From positions 1 through 64,000 of the forward strand of contig CAYMFU010000052.1 in the NCBI GenBank assembly GCA_964389805.1: 64,000 bases of DNA, read 5' to 3'. The stretch's first letter is position 1. The number at the start of each line of letters is the position of its first letter. Below are positions 55,830-64,000 of the stretch, one piece after another. The DNA comes from JAGTVG01 sp964389805. GTDB taxonomy: Bacteria > Bacteroidota > Bacteroidia > Cytophagales > Cyclobacteriaceae. The translations under genes and the position numbers were made by a program. The notes under the pieces are model-generated. The model was given only the letters and a program-made list of their open reading frames with translations, ran no database searches and was not told where the DNA came from.

Positions 55830-58800
55830 TTCCAAGTGGCCATATCCTCCACCACCTGGCGTCAATATAGTGATTGTATCTCCGTATGAAACTTGCTTAG
55901 CATCGATCCCTTTCAGATTTTCAACCTTCCCATTTTCACGTGTTATGTACTGTTTACCTCTCTTTCCAGGTTTTCCACCCTTCAGCCCATATGGAGATTC
56001 CTTTCTATGTTGGGTCAACACAGTAATCTCTAAATGAGCAAGAAATGTAATTACTCTTTTTATTCCTTCACCCCCATTCCATTGCCCGGTACCCCCTGAA
56101 TTTTTACGTATTCCAAATTGGTCTAACCTGACCGGATATCGAAATTCAAGGATCTCGGGATCGGTGATCCTTGTATTCGTCATATGCTGGTGAACAGCAT
56201 TTGCTCCATGATTTCCATTTGTTGCGCCGACTCCTCCACCAATTGTTTCATAATAACTGAATTTAGAGTTTCCAAACAAAAAATTATTCATGGTTCCCTG
56301 GCTGCAGGCAGAAATATTAAAAGCTTTCAACAAAGTATCCACCAGCCTCTGACTCGTTTCTGTGTTTCCACCTACCACAGCAGGACATCTTTTTAGATCC
56401 TCAGGAAATGAAGGATTAAGGAATCCTCTGGGTAGATTGATGGAAACGGATCTCATCAAGCCTTCATTAAGAGGGATACCTTCATCGACTAATAATCTTA
56501 AAACGTATAAGACCGCACTTCTTACTATAGCAGGTGTGGCATTCATATTACCGGGATGTAATACGGAAGATCCATTGAAATCAAATTCCATACTATCATC
56601 ACGAATAGAGATCGATACATTGATCATGTGTCCGTCGTCCAGTAGTTCCTTTGCTTTTAATTGCTTTTTTTCAAATTTCGGTAAACTTTTTAGCAAGGTT
56701 CGATTTGCGTATTCCTTAAGGTAGTCCATGTAATATTGAATATTAGCAGTACCATACATGCTACATAATTTTTTCAGGTTTTTAGAACCAGCCTGGATAG
56801 AGGCAAGAGATCCCGTTAGATCAGCAATGTTTTCTTCCAGACTTCTAGTTGGGAATGGATCACTGTTTAATATTTGGGCTATTCCCTCCCAGTCGGCCTG
56901 CGCCTCTTCAACCAGACAGAATGGTTTGATCACCTTTCCTTCCTCAAGTAAATTCGAAGCATCAGGAGGCATAGATCCTGGCCTGCTACCTCCCAGTTCG
57001 GCATGATGAGCCCGGTTGGCAACAAATCCAGCTAGAATATTATTTTCATCAAATACCGGGGCGATCAGGGTTATATCCGGAAGATGTGATCCCCCATATC
57101 CAGGATGATTGGTAATGAATACTTGACCGGGTTTAATTTCAAATTCTTTTATAATACTTCTAGCACATAGACCCAATCCCCCAAGGTGAACAGGGATATG
57201 AGGAGCATTTACGATCAGTTCCCCTTTACTGTCCAATAGAGCACAAGAATAGTCGAGTCGTTCTTTTATATTCACAGAAAAAGAAGATCTCCGAAGCAAG
57301 GCACCCATTTCTTCAGCCAAAGAAATAAATCGGTTTGTAAAAAGTTCAATTTGGATTGAGTCATCGAAATGGTTTTGTGTAGAGTCTCTGTGAAATACTT
57401 CTTTATTTATTGGCCTGAATTCCATTAAAGCCTGGTTATGGATATTAATATTCAGTTCCCAGGATTTCTTAACCACCAAAGCACTGAATTTGCTAACAAT
57501 CAGTGCGGGACCTTTAATTTCTGCTCCTGCACTAAGTTCCTCCCAGATAAAAACTGGCACATCCGTCCATGAATTATCAAACCAGGATTTCTGATAGTTT
57601 GAAGATAGTGGCGAGTATAGATCAGGTTTATTCCGGATATATGATTCTTGATCACGCTTTTCAGCTGCAATGACTTTTATAGACTCTATTTCTATATCCC
57701 TGTTCTCAATCCAATGGCCATATATCTTTTCATATTTATTTCTAAATGCAAGAAGAATGTTTTCAGGGCCATCATAAATGATTTCTAATGATGTTTCCTG
57801 ACCGATAAACCTGGCATATACCAATACTTCCCGAATGTAAATATCCTTTAGAGGGATATTTTCCGCCCTCATCATTTCAATGGCTTGATCACCTGATAGG
57901 TGTATAAGTTCTTCAAGCTTGGCCTTCACAGATTTATATGCTTTTAGCACTTGCTTTATTGCAAATCTTTCAATTCTGGCATTTCCCATTCCCACAGCGC
58001 TCAATAATCCAGCTTCGTATGGAACTACCACATTATCGATTGATAGGATCTCCGCAATATCGCAAGCATGCTGGCCGCCGGCACCTCCAAAAGAGATCAG
58101 GGAATATTCAGATGGATCGTATCCTTTGTTAATGGATATTTTGCGTATGGCAGTTGCCATGGTTTCATTGGCTATTTGCAGAAATCCTTCCAGTATTGAT
58201 TCAGGGCTTTGTTGTTTCGGGTGAAGATCCCTGGTTAAATCATCAAATGCTTCCCTGGCTAAAGCTTTGTTTATGGGAATCCCAAAATTATTTTCATCTA
58301 ATCGGCCAAGAAGCAGGTTTACGTCAGTTATAGTTAGCGGTCCGTTTGTGCCATAACAAGCTGGTCCAGGTTCGGAGCCAGCACTTTCCGGGCCAACTGA
58401 AAATTTCATCCCATCATAATAACAAATAGAACCACCACCGCTGGCAACCGTTTCAATACAAAGAGAAGGACTTACAATTGTTGCACCACCTACTCTGGTT
58501 TCATATTGATATTCATATTTTCCATCAAACCGGGCGACATCTGTACTCGTTCCCCCCATATCAAATGATATCAACCTTGGAATATTAGCTTTTCGGGCAG
58601 CTTCTGCTGCACCGACAATCCCGCCAGCCGGTCCACTGAAAAGACTGTCTTTAGGTAGAAAATGTTTATAATCTACCAGGCCTCCTGCACTGGTCATAAC
58701 TTTCAGATCTCCATCTGGTATATTTTCAAATACTTTTAACAAGTATTTTCTGACTTTTGGATCCAAATAGGCATTAACAGTAGCAGTTTCCGTTCTATTT

Positions 58801-59618
58801 AAGTAATTAATTACCGGTACATTTTTAGCAGAGCTTGTAATATATTTAAATCCCGCCGCTTCTAATTTGTTCCTTAGAAGTTCTTCATGCGTCTGATTCA
58901 AATAGCTATGCAAAAAAGAAATAGCAATGGACTCTGCTTTATTTTTTCGGAGCTTCCTGATTAGATTATTTATATTGCCATCATCCAGTTTTTTAATACA
59001 TATTCCTTCTGCTGAAATACGTTCCTGAATTTCATGAACCTCATAATAAAGCGGCTTCTTCTCAGGGATATTTAAACTGAATATTTCAGGCCGCTGTTGA
59101 TTTCCAATTCGGAGAAGATCCTTAAATCCTTGGGTTACAATAAGTATAGTGTGTGCGCCTTTCCTTTCGAGTAAGGCATTGGTTCCAATAGTCGAACCCA
59201 ACCGCATGGTAATCAATGGCAGTTTCTTATTCAAGGGAGTACCTGTTACCAATCTTGCAGCAAGTATTGGCGCCTCCTCCCCTGAGAATATTTCAAAATC
59301 CAGAACTTTCTTTAATTCTATGTCAACATTATGATCGACCCTAATGGTTTGATTTAAAAAATCTATTTGATGAATTTTCAAAGGATTGTGTTTTTCTCCA
59401 AGGATCCTGAAATCGAACCCCTTGAAAATACATTTTTTTGTATCCCAATTTACTTTTACTTTAAAAGTCGAGGGTGCAATTTGTTCAATGATCCTTCCAC
59501 GAAGTGCGCTCTTGCTCAGCACCTTCAATCTAAATCTATTATTCCCCGGATCATGGGCTATACAATCCGTAAATGTTCCACCGGTATCAATCCAAATCTT
59601 CCAATTGGCTTTTTGCAC
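55824..59618 (-). CDS. Fused hydantoinase A/B (5-oxoprolinase-like)
   Basis: A 1264-residue protein joining both subunits found separately in many bacteria. The HyuA-like half starts WIDTGGTFTDCIAHDP (phosphate-binding), continues with GTSTDVARFDG and SVGPESAGSEPGPACYG, and the HyuB-like half (from about 745) has RRSSFSVNIKERLDYSCALL, NAPHIPVHLG and NHPGYGGSHLPD. Fused enzymes of this length are ATP-dependent 5-oxoprolinases or N-methylhydantoinases; 5-oxoproline is the most likely substrate by length alone. It begins 4 bp after the GT9 gene stop, so it is in an operon with GT9 and DUF6165-like genes, an unusual setting. Confidence 0.9.
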   Translation of the reverse strand: MQKANWKIWIDTGGTFTDCIAHDPGNNRFRLKVLSKSALRGRIIEQIAPSTFKVKVNWDTKKCIFKGFDFRILGEKHNPLKIHQIDFLNQTIRVDHNVDIELKKVLDFEIFSGEEAPILAARLVTGTPLNKKLPLITMRLGSTIGTNALLERKGAHTILIVTQGFKDLLRIGNQQRPEIFSLNIPEKKPLYYEVHEIQERISAEGICIKKLDDGNINNLIRKLRKNKAESIAISFLHSYLNQTHEELLRNKLEAAGFKYITSSAKNVPVINYLNRTETATVNAYLDPKVRKYLLKVFENIPDGDLKVMTSAGGLVDYKHFLPKDSLFSGPAGGIVGAAEAARKANIPRLISFDMGGTSTDVARFDGKYEYQYETRVGGATIVSPSLCIETVASGGGSICYYDGMKFSVGPESAGSEPGPACYGTNGPLTITDVNLLLGRLDENNFGIPINKALAREAFDDLTRDLHPKQQSPESILEGFLQIANETMATAIRKISINKGYDPSEYSLISFGGAGGQHACDIAEILSIDNVVVPYEAGLLSAVGMGNARIERFAIKQVLKAYKSVKAKLEELIHLSGDQAIEMMRAENIPLKDIYIREVLVYARFIGQETSLEIIYDGPENILLAFRNKYEKIYGHWIENRDIEIESIKVIAAEKRDQESYIRNKPDLYSPLSSNYQKSWFDNSWTDVPVFIWEELSAGAEIKGPALIVSKFSALVVKKSWELNINIHNQALMEFRPINKEVFHRDSTQNHFDDSIQIELFTNRFISLAEEMGALLRRSSFSVNIKERLDYSCALLDSKGELIVNAPHIPVHLGGLGLCARSIIKEFEIKPGQVFITNHPGYGGSHLPDITLIAPVFDENNILAGFVANRAHHAELGGSRPGSMPPDASNLLEEGKVIKPFCLVEEAQADWEGIAQILNSDPFPTRSLEENIADLTGSLASIQAGSKNLKKLCSMYGTANIQYYMDYLKEYANRTLLKSLPKFEKKQLKAKELLDDGHMINVSISIRDDSMEFDFNGSSVLHPGNMNATPAIVRSAVLYVLRLLVDEGIPLNEGLMRSVSINLPRGFLNPSFPEDLKRCPAVVGGNTETSQRLVDTLLKAFNISACSQGTMNNFLFGNSKFSYYETIGGGVGATNGNHGANAVHQHMTNTRITDPEILEFRYPVRLDQFGIRKNSGGTGQWNGGEGIKRVITFLAHLEITVLTQHRKESPYGLKGGKPGKRGKQYITRENGKVENLKGIDAKQVSYGDTITILTPGGGGYGHLEI

Positions 59619-59621
59619 TAT

Positions 59622-60734
59622 CTATAATTCTGATCTGTTAATTAATGGTAATAAATCCAGACTTTTCAATTTATCATAGATAAGTTGAGGTGTAAGCCAT
59701 TGCATACAGGCAAAATCACTTCTTCTGCATTTTCCTTTTCCGAAAATAGTACAAGGTCTGCATGATAATTCCTCTTTGGGTATTTGAAAATCTCTATCTG
59801 TTTCTTGATGGTAAGTTTGAAATCCAGCAAATGGATGTGTAGCTCCCCATAACGCAATTGTTTTAACACCCAGCAGTGAAGAAAGATGCATGTTTGAGGA
59901 GTCCATGGTTATCATTAATTCCATACGTTGTATCAAGGCCAATTCGGAACCCAGTGACAATTTTCCAGCCATGCTATAGCACCTGTTATTATCTGCACTT
60001 ATTTTTTCCAGTAATGACACTTCATCCCTTCCACCTCCGAAAAGATATATTGTTGCTTTTGTTTTGCCCTCTATCATTTTAATCAGTTCCAGGGTATAGT
60101 TTTTCGGCCATGTTTTTAAATTGTGTAATGAAAATGGGGCCAGACCAATTCTATAAACTTCACCCGAAGCAGTTTCATTGATAAGTGTTTGTGCTTCATT
60201 TTTATAGGTCTCATTTAAAATGATAGCAGGAACAGGGGGATATTCAAATTGTAAATTTAAAGTATTAAAGACATCTAAGTATCTCTGGAAAGCACTTTTC
60301 AACCTTTTAAAAATATAACCTTTAATCAATTTCTTTTTTTCAGATCTGCCTTTATCAATACTTGATACTGGTATACCGTACATTGAAAACAGAATATTTA
60401 AAATCCTGGATCTTAATACACCATGAAGGTCTATGATATGATCAAACAATGCTGTAGATTTCAAGTCACGAAAAAGTTTCAATAATCCTGAAAATCCTTT
60501 ATACTTTTTCTGAAAATCGCATTGAAAAACATTTAACCTGGGAATGTTTTCAAAAAATGGCTGATAAAAAGGACGAGTAGCGATTGTGATGGTTAGATTA
60601 CTATTATGAATTAAAAGGCCCTTTATTATCGGAACAGTCATGACTACGTCACCCATAGAAGAGAAACGAAAGACTAGAAGATGTATGCTTTTATTTTGTG
60701 ATGAATCAGTAATCTTCGTATGATTTTTCTTCAA
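59622..60734 (-). CDS. Glycosyltransferase family 9 (heptosyltransferase-like)
   Basis: A GT9 enzyme. The conserved opening FRFSSMGDVVMTVPII, the donor-site TMDSSNMHLSSLLGVKTIALWGATHP and the cysteine-rich tail CRPCTIFGKGKC-R are all present. No ATG lies between the end of the upstream gene and FRFSSMGD. The long frame's ATG at 60836 is buried in the upstream gene. TTG at 60734 gives a normal N-terminus (KKNHTKITDSSQNK before the first strand) with a 29-base overlap, so I take it as the start (370 aa). It transfers a heptose or similar sugar to lipid A core or a surface glycan. It is coupled with the DUF6165-like gene. Confidence 0.85.
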   Translation of the reverse strand: MKKNHTKITDSSQNKSIHLLVFRFSSMGDVVMTVPIIKGLLIHNSNLTITIATRPFYQPFFENIPRLNVFQCDFQKKYKGFSGLLKLFRDLKSTALFDHIIDLHGVLRSRILNILFSMYGIPVSSIDKGRSEKKKLIKGYIFKRLKSAFQRYLDVFNTLNLQFEYPPVPAIILNETYKNEAQTLINETASGEVYRIGLAPFSLHNLKTWPKNYTLELIKMIEGKTKATIYLFGGGRDEVSLLEKISADNNRCYSMAGKLSLGSELALIQRMELMITMDSSNMHLSSLLGVKTIALWGATHPFAGFQTYHQETDRDFQIPKEELSCRPCTIFGKGKCRRSDFACMQWLTPQLIYDKLKSLDLLPLINRSEL

Positions 60735-61077
60735 ATAAATCAGAGTTTGTTTTGAGATTGATCTTTTGTTTGATTTTGGCACGCAGATCGTTATTAAGAT
60801 AAACCATCCTGGCGGTTTCAATAAAATCTGGACCAAAATCCTTTTTCTTCTCTAATTCCCTTATCCTATCTTCAATTTCCCACAATCTTTGATTTATATT
60901 CAGTAATTGCCTGTATAGAGGATCATTTTTCTTAATTATCAGACTAGCTGCTTTCTCAAGCGATGAATACTCTTTGCGTATATTCTTAAGTTTTTCACTA
61001 TCCTGGATCTTATTGAGTTTTATTTCAAGAATACTCAGTTTGTCAACCAACTCACCGTTAGAAATCTCAATTTTCAT
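60706..61077 (-). CDS. DUF6165-like small coiled-coil protein
   Basis: A 123-residue charged, mostly helical protein. The opening MKIEISNGELVDKLSILEIKLNKI is typical of DUF6165, whose genes often sit beside glycosyltransferase genes, as here. The helix includes a heptad pattern (RLWEIEDRIRELEKKKD), so it may be a coiled-coil partner. It has no catalytic motif. It overlaps the GT9 gene by 29 bases and lies 63 bp after the FAD reductase gene. Its function is unknown. Confidence 0.85.
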   Translation of the reverse strand: MKIEISNGELVDKLSILEIKLNKIQDSEKLKNIRKEYSSLEKAASLIIKKNDPLYRQLLNINQRLWEIEDRIRELEKKKDFGPDFIETARMVYLNNDLRAKIKQKINLKTNSDLFEEKSYEDY

Positions 61078-61140
61078 TTAGTTTTTAATAAAGAAGTCTA
61101 AAATTAATCAAAATAATAATCATTCTACTATAACTGCCTT

Positions 61141-62370
61141 TTAATAGCCTACTAATAGTTTACTAATAAATCGTAAACCATTTCCAGGTGTTTTAGAGAT
61201 ATTCCCATTAATCAATTGTGTGAACATTGATTTTAGCTCTTCGTCATTCCGGACTCTGTTAATAATAAAACGAATCATCTTAGGATAAGAAGCTATTGTA
61301 TGCATCATTTTGCTGAAGTATAATGTTGATCCAAGTTTCTGATAGACAGCATGATCATATTGCCTGTTATGCCTAGCAGAATAATTATTGGTCTTCAAAC
61401 ATTTCATTACATGTTCTGCAGCGAACTTTCCGCTATACATGGCATGACCAATGCCTTCTCCAAATAAAGGCTCAATAAGATTGGCCGCATCTCCAGTTAA
61501 AAGATAGTGATCTCCTGAAATACTTCTGTTTTTCCCTCCCAATGCAAGAGGAAATCCGCTTACGTCTGATAGCTGATGGGCGTTTTTAAATCGTTCCCTA
61601 AAATATGGGTGGTCATTAATATAGTTTTTCAGCATTTGCCGGAGATCAATTTTTCTTTTGGATACGATATCGCTTCTTAAACCAAGACCGACATTTGCAT
61701 GATTTCTGGTTAGTGGAAATATCCAAAGATATCCAGGCGCAAGTTCCTTTAAAAAATGAAGTTCAATATAACCTTCAGGATTCAACCCATTAATGTTTTC
61801 GAAGTATGTACGTATCCCTGCAGCCATATATTTTTTGGGTTGCCTTATTCCATTTAACTTATGGACAAGTGCATGCTGCGCACCTGTAGCCAGAATTACC
61901 AGTTTTGTTTTTAAAAAAGTTTCGTCAGAACTGATAATATTAATCCCTCCTGAATCTTTAATGAGGTCTGTAACATTTTTATTCTGTATGATATCAATAT
62001 ACTTGTGTTTTTTAATTTCCTCATATAGAAAATTATCAAAATCCAACCTTCTGCATAGAGCCACTTCAGTCATTTTATCCCCAATCTTATTTGCCGCCCT
62101 AATGGTTACTTTTTGATGTTCAGGACCAAAAAAATGCACCCCGGTACCAATCAATTTCTTTTCCGAACTGACAAAACGATCAAAAAGACCTGCATCCATC
62201 TGTTTTAATACTGAAAGCCCAAATCCACCTATACAATCCCCACATATCTTATCCCTTGGAAATGATCTTTTCTCGAGTATAGTCACCGGGATCTTGTTTT
62301 TTGCCAGAAAAAAAGCCGCTGTCATTCCTGCAGGACCGGCCCCAATTATAGTAACACTGCTTTCCGTCAT
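61141..62370 (-). CDS. FAD-dependent oxidoreductase, geranylgeranyl reductase family
   Basis: A 409-residue flavoprotein. The FAD motif is IIGAGPAGMTAAFFLAKN (residues 8-25), followed by ILEKRSFPRDKICGDCIGGFGL, the C-G-x motif of this reductase family, and the second FAD contact LLTGDAANLIEPLFGEGIGHAMYSG. Members hydrogenate isoprenoid chains or hydroxylate aromatic quinone precursors. It heads the minus-strand run with the DUF6165-like, GT9 and oxoprolinase genes, with a 63-bp gap. It is divergent from an AsmA-like gene. Substrate unknown; a menaquinone- or lipid-linked role is plausible. Confidence 0.85.
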   Translation of the reverse strand: MTESSVTIIGAGPAGMTAAFFLAKNKIPVTILEKRSFPRDKICGDCIGGFGLSVLKQMDAGLFDRFVSSEKKLIGTGVHFFGPEHQKVTIRAANKIGDKMTEVALCRRLDFDNFLYEEIKKHKYIDIIQNKNVTDLIKDSGGINIISSDETFLKTKLVILATGAQHALVHKLNGIRQPKKYMAAGIRTYFENINGLNPEGYIELHFLKELAPGYLWIFPLTRNHANVGLGLRSDIVSKRKIDLRQMLKNYINDHPYFRERFKNAHQLSDVSGFPLALGGKNRSISGDHYLLTGDAANLIEPLFGEGIGHAMYSGKFAAEHVMKCLKTNNYSARHNRQYDHAVYQKLGSTLYFSKMMHTIASYPKMIRFIINRVRNDEELKSMFTQLINGNISKTPGNGLRFISKLLVGY

Positions 62371-62476
62371 ACAAAATCTTCGAATATTGTATTAAAATTA
62401 CACTGTAAGTTTAAATAAATTATTCCTGCAGCGTTATATATAATAATATCTAATTTAGCATATCATTTTATGAGCT

Positions 62477-64000
62477 ATGAAAAAAATTCTCTTAATACTC
62501 ACAATCGTCCTTATAGTTTTAATTGGAGCCGTTATTGCTATACCTTTCTTGTTTAAAGATGATATCAAATCCGCTATTGACTCAGAAATATCGAAAAATG
62601 TAGAAGCCAACGTTTATTTCGATGCAAGCAAGATCGGTGTTTCCATTATAAAGAACTTTCCCAATATCACGTTAACATTAGAAGATTTTGGAATTGTTGG
62701 CAAGGGAATCTTTGAAAATGATACTCTTGCAGCTATTGATGCCTTTGAAATCACCGTTGATTTAAAGAATCTGATAACTGCGGATCAGATAAAACTCAAA
62801 TCCATCAATCTGGTCAATCCAAGAATTGTAGTACTTGTCCATGAAGATGGTCAGGCTAACTACAACATTATTATTGAAAGGGATAAAGAACCTATTGAAG
62901 AAAAGGTCGAAACCACAGGGGAAATGGAAATATCGATAGATAAATGGAATATTGAGAATGGAAAAGTAGTCTATTACGATTATTCGAGTAATTTTCTTAT
63001 GGCCTTGGACGGATTAAACCATTCAGGATCAGGTGATTTTTCTATGGACGTTTTTGATTTGAATACTTCTACTTCCATCAACAGAATGATGGCCAGCTAT
63101 AATGATATTGAATATTTGAAAAACAAAGAACTTAAGGCTGAGCTTGTACTTCATATAGACCTGGCGAACAATCTGTATTCGTTTGGACAAAATGCTATTT
63201 CGATTAATGATTTCAATTTTGGCTTTGAAGGTTTCCTCGAAGTATTATCAGACCATTATAATATGGATATTACTTATCTTGGAAAGAATAATTCTGTAAA
63301 AAGTATATTGTCACTAATACCAAGGGCCTATTCCGAAGACTTTAAAGATATTCATGCGGAGGGGATGTTGAATTTTCAGGGACAAGTTAAAGGCATATAT
63401 AATGAACAACAGAAAAAGAATCCATCGTTCAATTTTCAGATGTCAACGGAAAATGGTTTAATTCGGTATCCTGATCTTCCGGAATCTTTGAATAACATCC
63501 GGTTTGATCTTGCTGTAGATAATAAATCCGGGGAATTGGAGCAAACTATTATCGACCTGCAAGGGATTCATCTGGAAATCGGAGGCAACCCCATTGACGC
63601 ATCGGTGAAGATCAACAATCTATCAGATTATGATCTTAAAGCAATTATAAATGCCGAATTGGATCTGAATAATATATTGAAAATATTTCCTATTGAAGAA
63701 ACAGAACTCAGTGGCAATATTGCCGCCGATATGATTATCGAAGGTGTTTATGATACGCTAAACCATACTATACCTGTATCAGGTCATCTAAAAGTTGATA
63801 ATATGTATTACAACTCAAAAGATTTAAAACAGGGTTTCAAGATTAAATCATCCGAAGTTGAACTTAGCGATAAACGTATTGTTGTAAAGACTTTTGAAGG
63901 GAATATTGGAAATAGTGATATATCATTAAAAGGGTATGTCAAAGATTATATAGACTATATAATTAATGAAGATGCCTTATTAGTTGGTGAATTTGATTTT
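62477..64000 (+). CDS. AsmA-like membrane-anchored protein, 3' end cut by the window
   Basis: ATG at 62477 opens a frame that stays open to the window edge (508 residues). Residues 3-25 are a single membrane anchor (ILLILTIVLIVLIGAVIAI), followed by a periplasmic beta-strand-rich chain typical of AsmA-like proteins: FDASKIGVSIIKNFPNITLTLEDFGI and SLIPRAYSEDFKDIHAEGMLNFQGQVKG. AsmA-family proteins form long bridges that carry phospholipids towards the outer membrane. The usual length in Bacteroidota is 800 or more residues, so perhaps a third is missing. It is divergent from the reductase gene, 106 bp away. Confidence 0.85.
   Translation, partial: MKKILLILTIVLIVLIGAVIAIPFLFKDDIKSAIDSEISKNVEANVYFDASKIGVSIIKNFPNITLTLEDFGIVGKGIFENDTLAAIDAFEITVDLKNLITADQIKLKSINLVNPRIVVLVHEDGQANYNIIIERDKEPIEEKVETTGEMEISIDKWNIENGKVVYYDYSSNFLMALDGLNHSGSGDFSMDVFDLNTSTSINRMMASYNDIEYLKNKELKAELVLHIDLANNLYSFGQNAISINDFNFGFEGFLEVLSDHYNMDITYLGKNNSVKSILSLIPRAYSEDFKDIHAEGMLNFQGQVKGIYNEQQKKNPSFNFQMSTENGLIRYPDLPESLNNIRFDLAVDNKSGELEQTIIDLQGIHLEIGGNPIDASVKINNLSDYDLKAIINAELDLNNILKIFPIEETELSGNIAADMIIEGVYDTLNHTIPVSGHLKVDNMYYNSKDLKQGFKIKSSEVELSDKRIVVKTFEGNIGNSDISLKGYVKDYIDYIINEDALLVGEFDF

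Noticed and set aside
1..64000. CRISPR arrays, tRNA or rRNA genes and transposons
   Set aside because: The gaps were read for regular repeats, cloverleaf-like GC-rich stretches and transposase frames, and none were found.

Overview
The window is AT-rich and densely coded. It looks like a chromosomal segment of a Bacteroidota bacterium, probably a free-living degrader of polysaccharides and sugar acids. Four things point there: Bacteroidota-type -33/-7 promoters (TTTG-N19-TAnnTTTG, a full match at 12470-12500), few visible Shine-Dalgarno sites, many secreted, lipoprotein or Tat-exported enzymes, and LytS/LytTR two-component signalling. The family within the phylum cannot be told from the sequence. 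No rRNA, tRNA, CRISPR array, transposase or integrase gene was found.

Region 1 (1-19836) is a catabolic locus, mostly on the minus strand. It holds a truncated M55 D-aminopeptidase, a secreted nitrilase-superfamily amidase, a DoxX/barrel fusion, a Tat-exported DegT-type aminotransferase and a Tat-exported enolase-superfamily dehydratase. These are followed by a complete TRAP transporter (DctM, DctQ, DctP), an amidohydrolase and a beta-hydroxyacid dehydrogenase. Further along are a 2,5-dioxovalerate dehydrogenase, an FAH-family dehydratase, a secreted beta-helix protein and a secreted carbohydrate-binding-like protein. Together they suggest extracellular cleavage of a polymer, uptake of an acidic sugar, dehydration to a 2-keto-3-deoxy acid, then conversion through 2-oxoglutarate semialdehyde to 2-oxoglutarate. 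Set into this locus on the plus strand is a two-gene unit (12586-14096) with its own strong promoter: a ferredoxin-like protein with a split second cluster motif, and a Cys/His-rich partner. I do not recognise this pair, and it is the best candidate here for an undescribed system.

Region 2 (19990-28503) has two secreted FAD-dependent oxidoreductases, an ATPase of the archaeal-ATPase type, and a secreted protein with a possible covalent-flavin motif. It also has a PagL-like acyloxyacyl hydrolase, a cupin and a TrmH-type RNA methyltransferase.

Region 3 (28787-43438) is mixed housekeeping and carbohydrate metabolism: MutS, a TPR protein, an ABC transporter, a beta-CASP RNA-metabolising nuclease, a GntP permease, a DPE2-like 4-alpha-glucanotransferase, a hexapeptide acyltransferase, an O6-alkylguanine-DNA alkyltransferase and a PHP-type hydrolase.

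Region 4 (43561-64000) holds a GH2 glycosidase with a DinB protein, a leaderless GH9 enzyme and pyruvate phosphate dikinase with a clear terminator. Next come a histidine phosphatase, a lipoprotein, and a LytS/LytTR pair whose kinase carries a duplicated membrane sensor. A minus-strand operon follows (FAD reductase, DUF6165-like protein, GT9 transferase, fused 5-oxoprolinase), and the window ends in a truncated AsmA-like gene.
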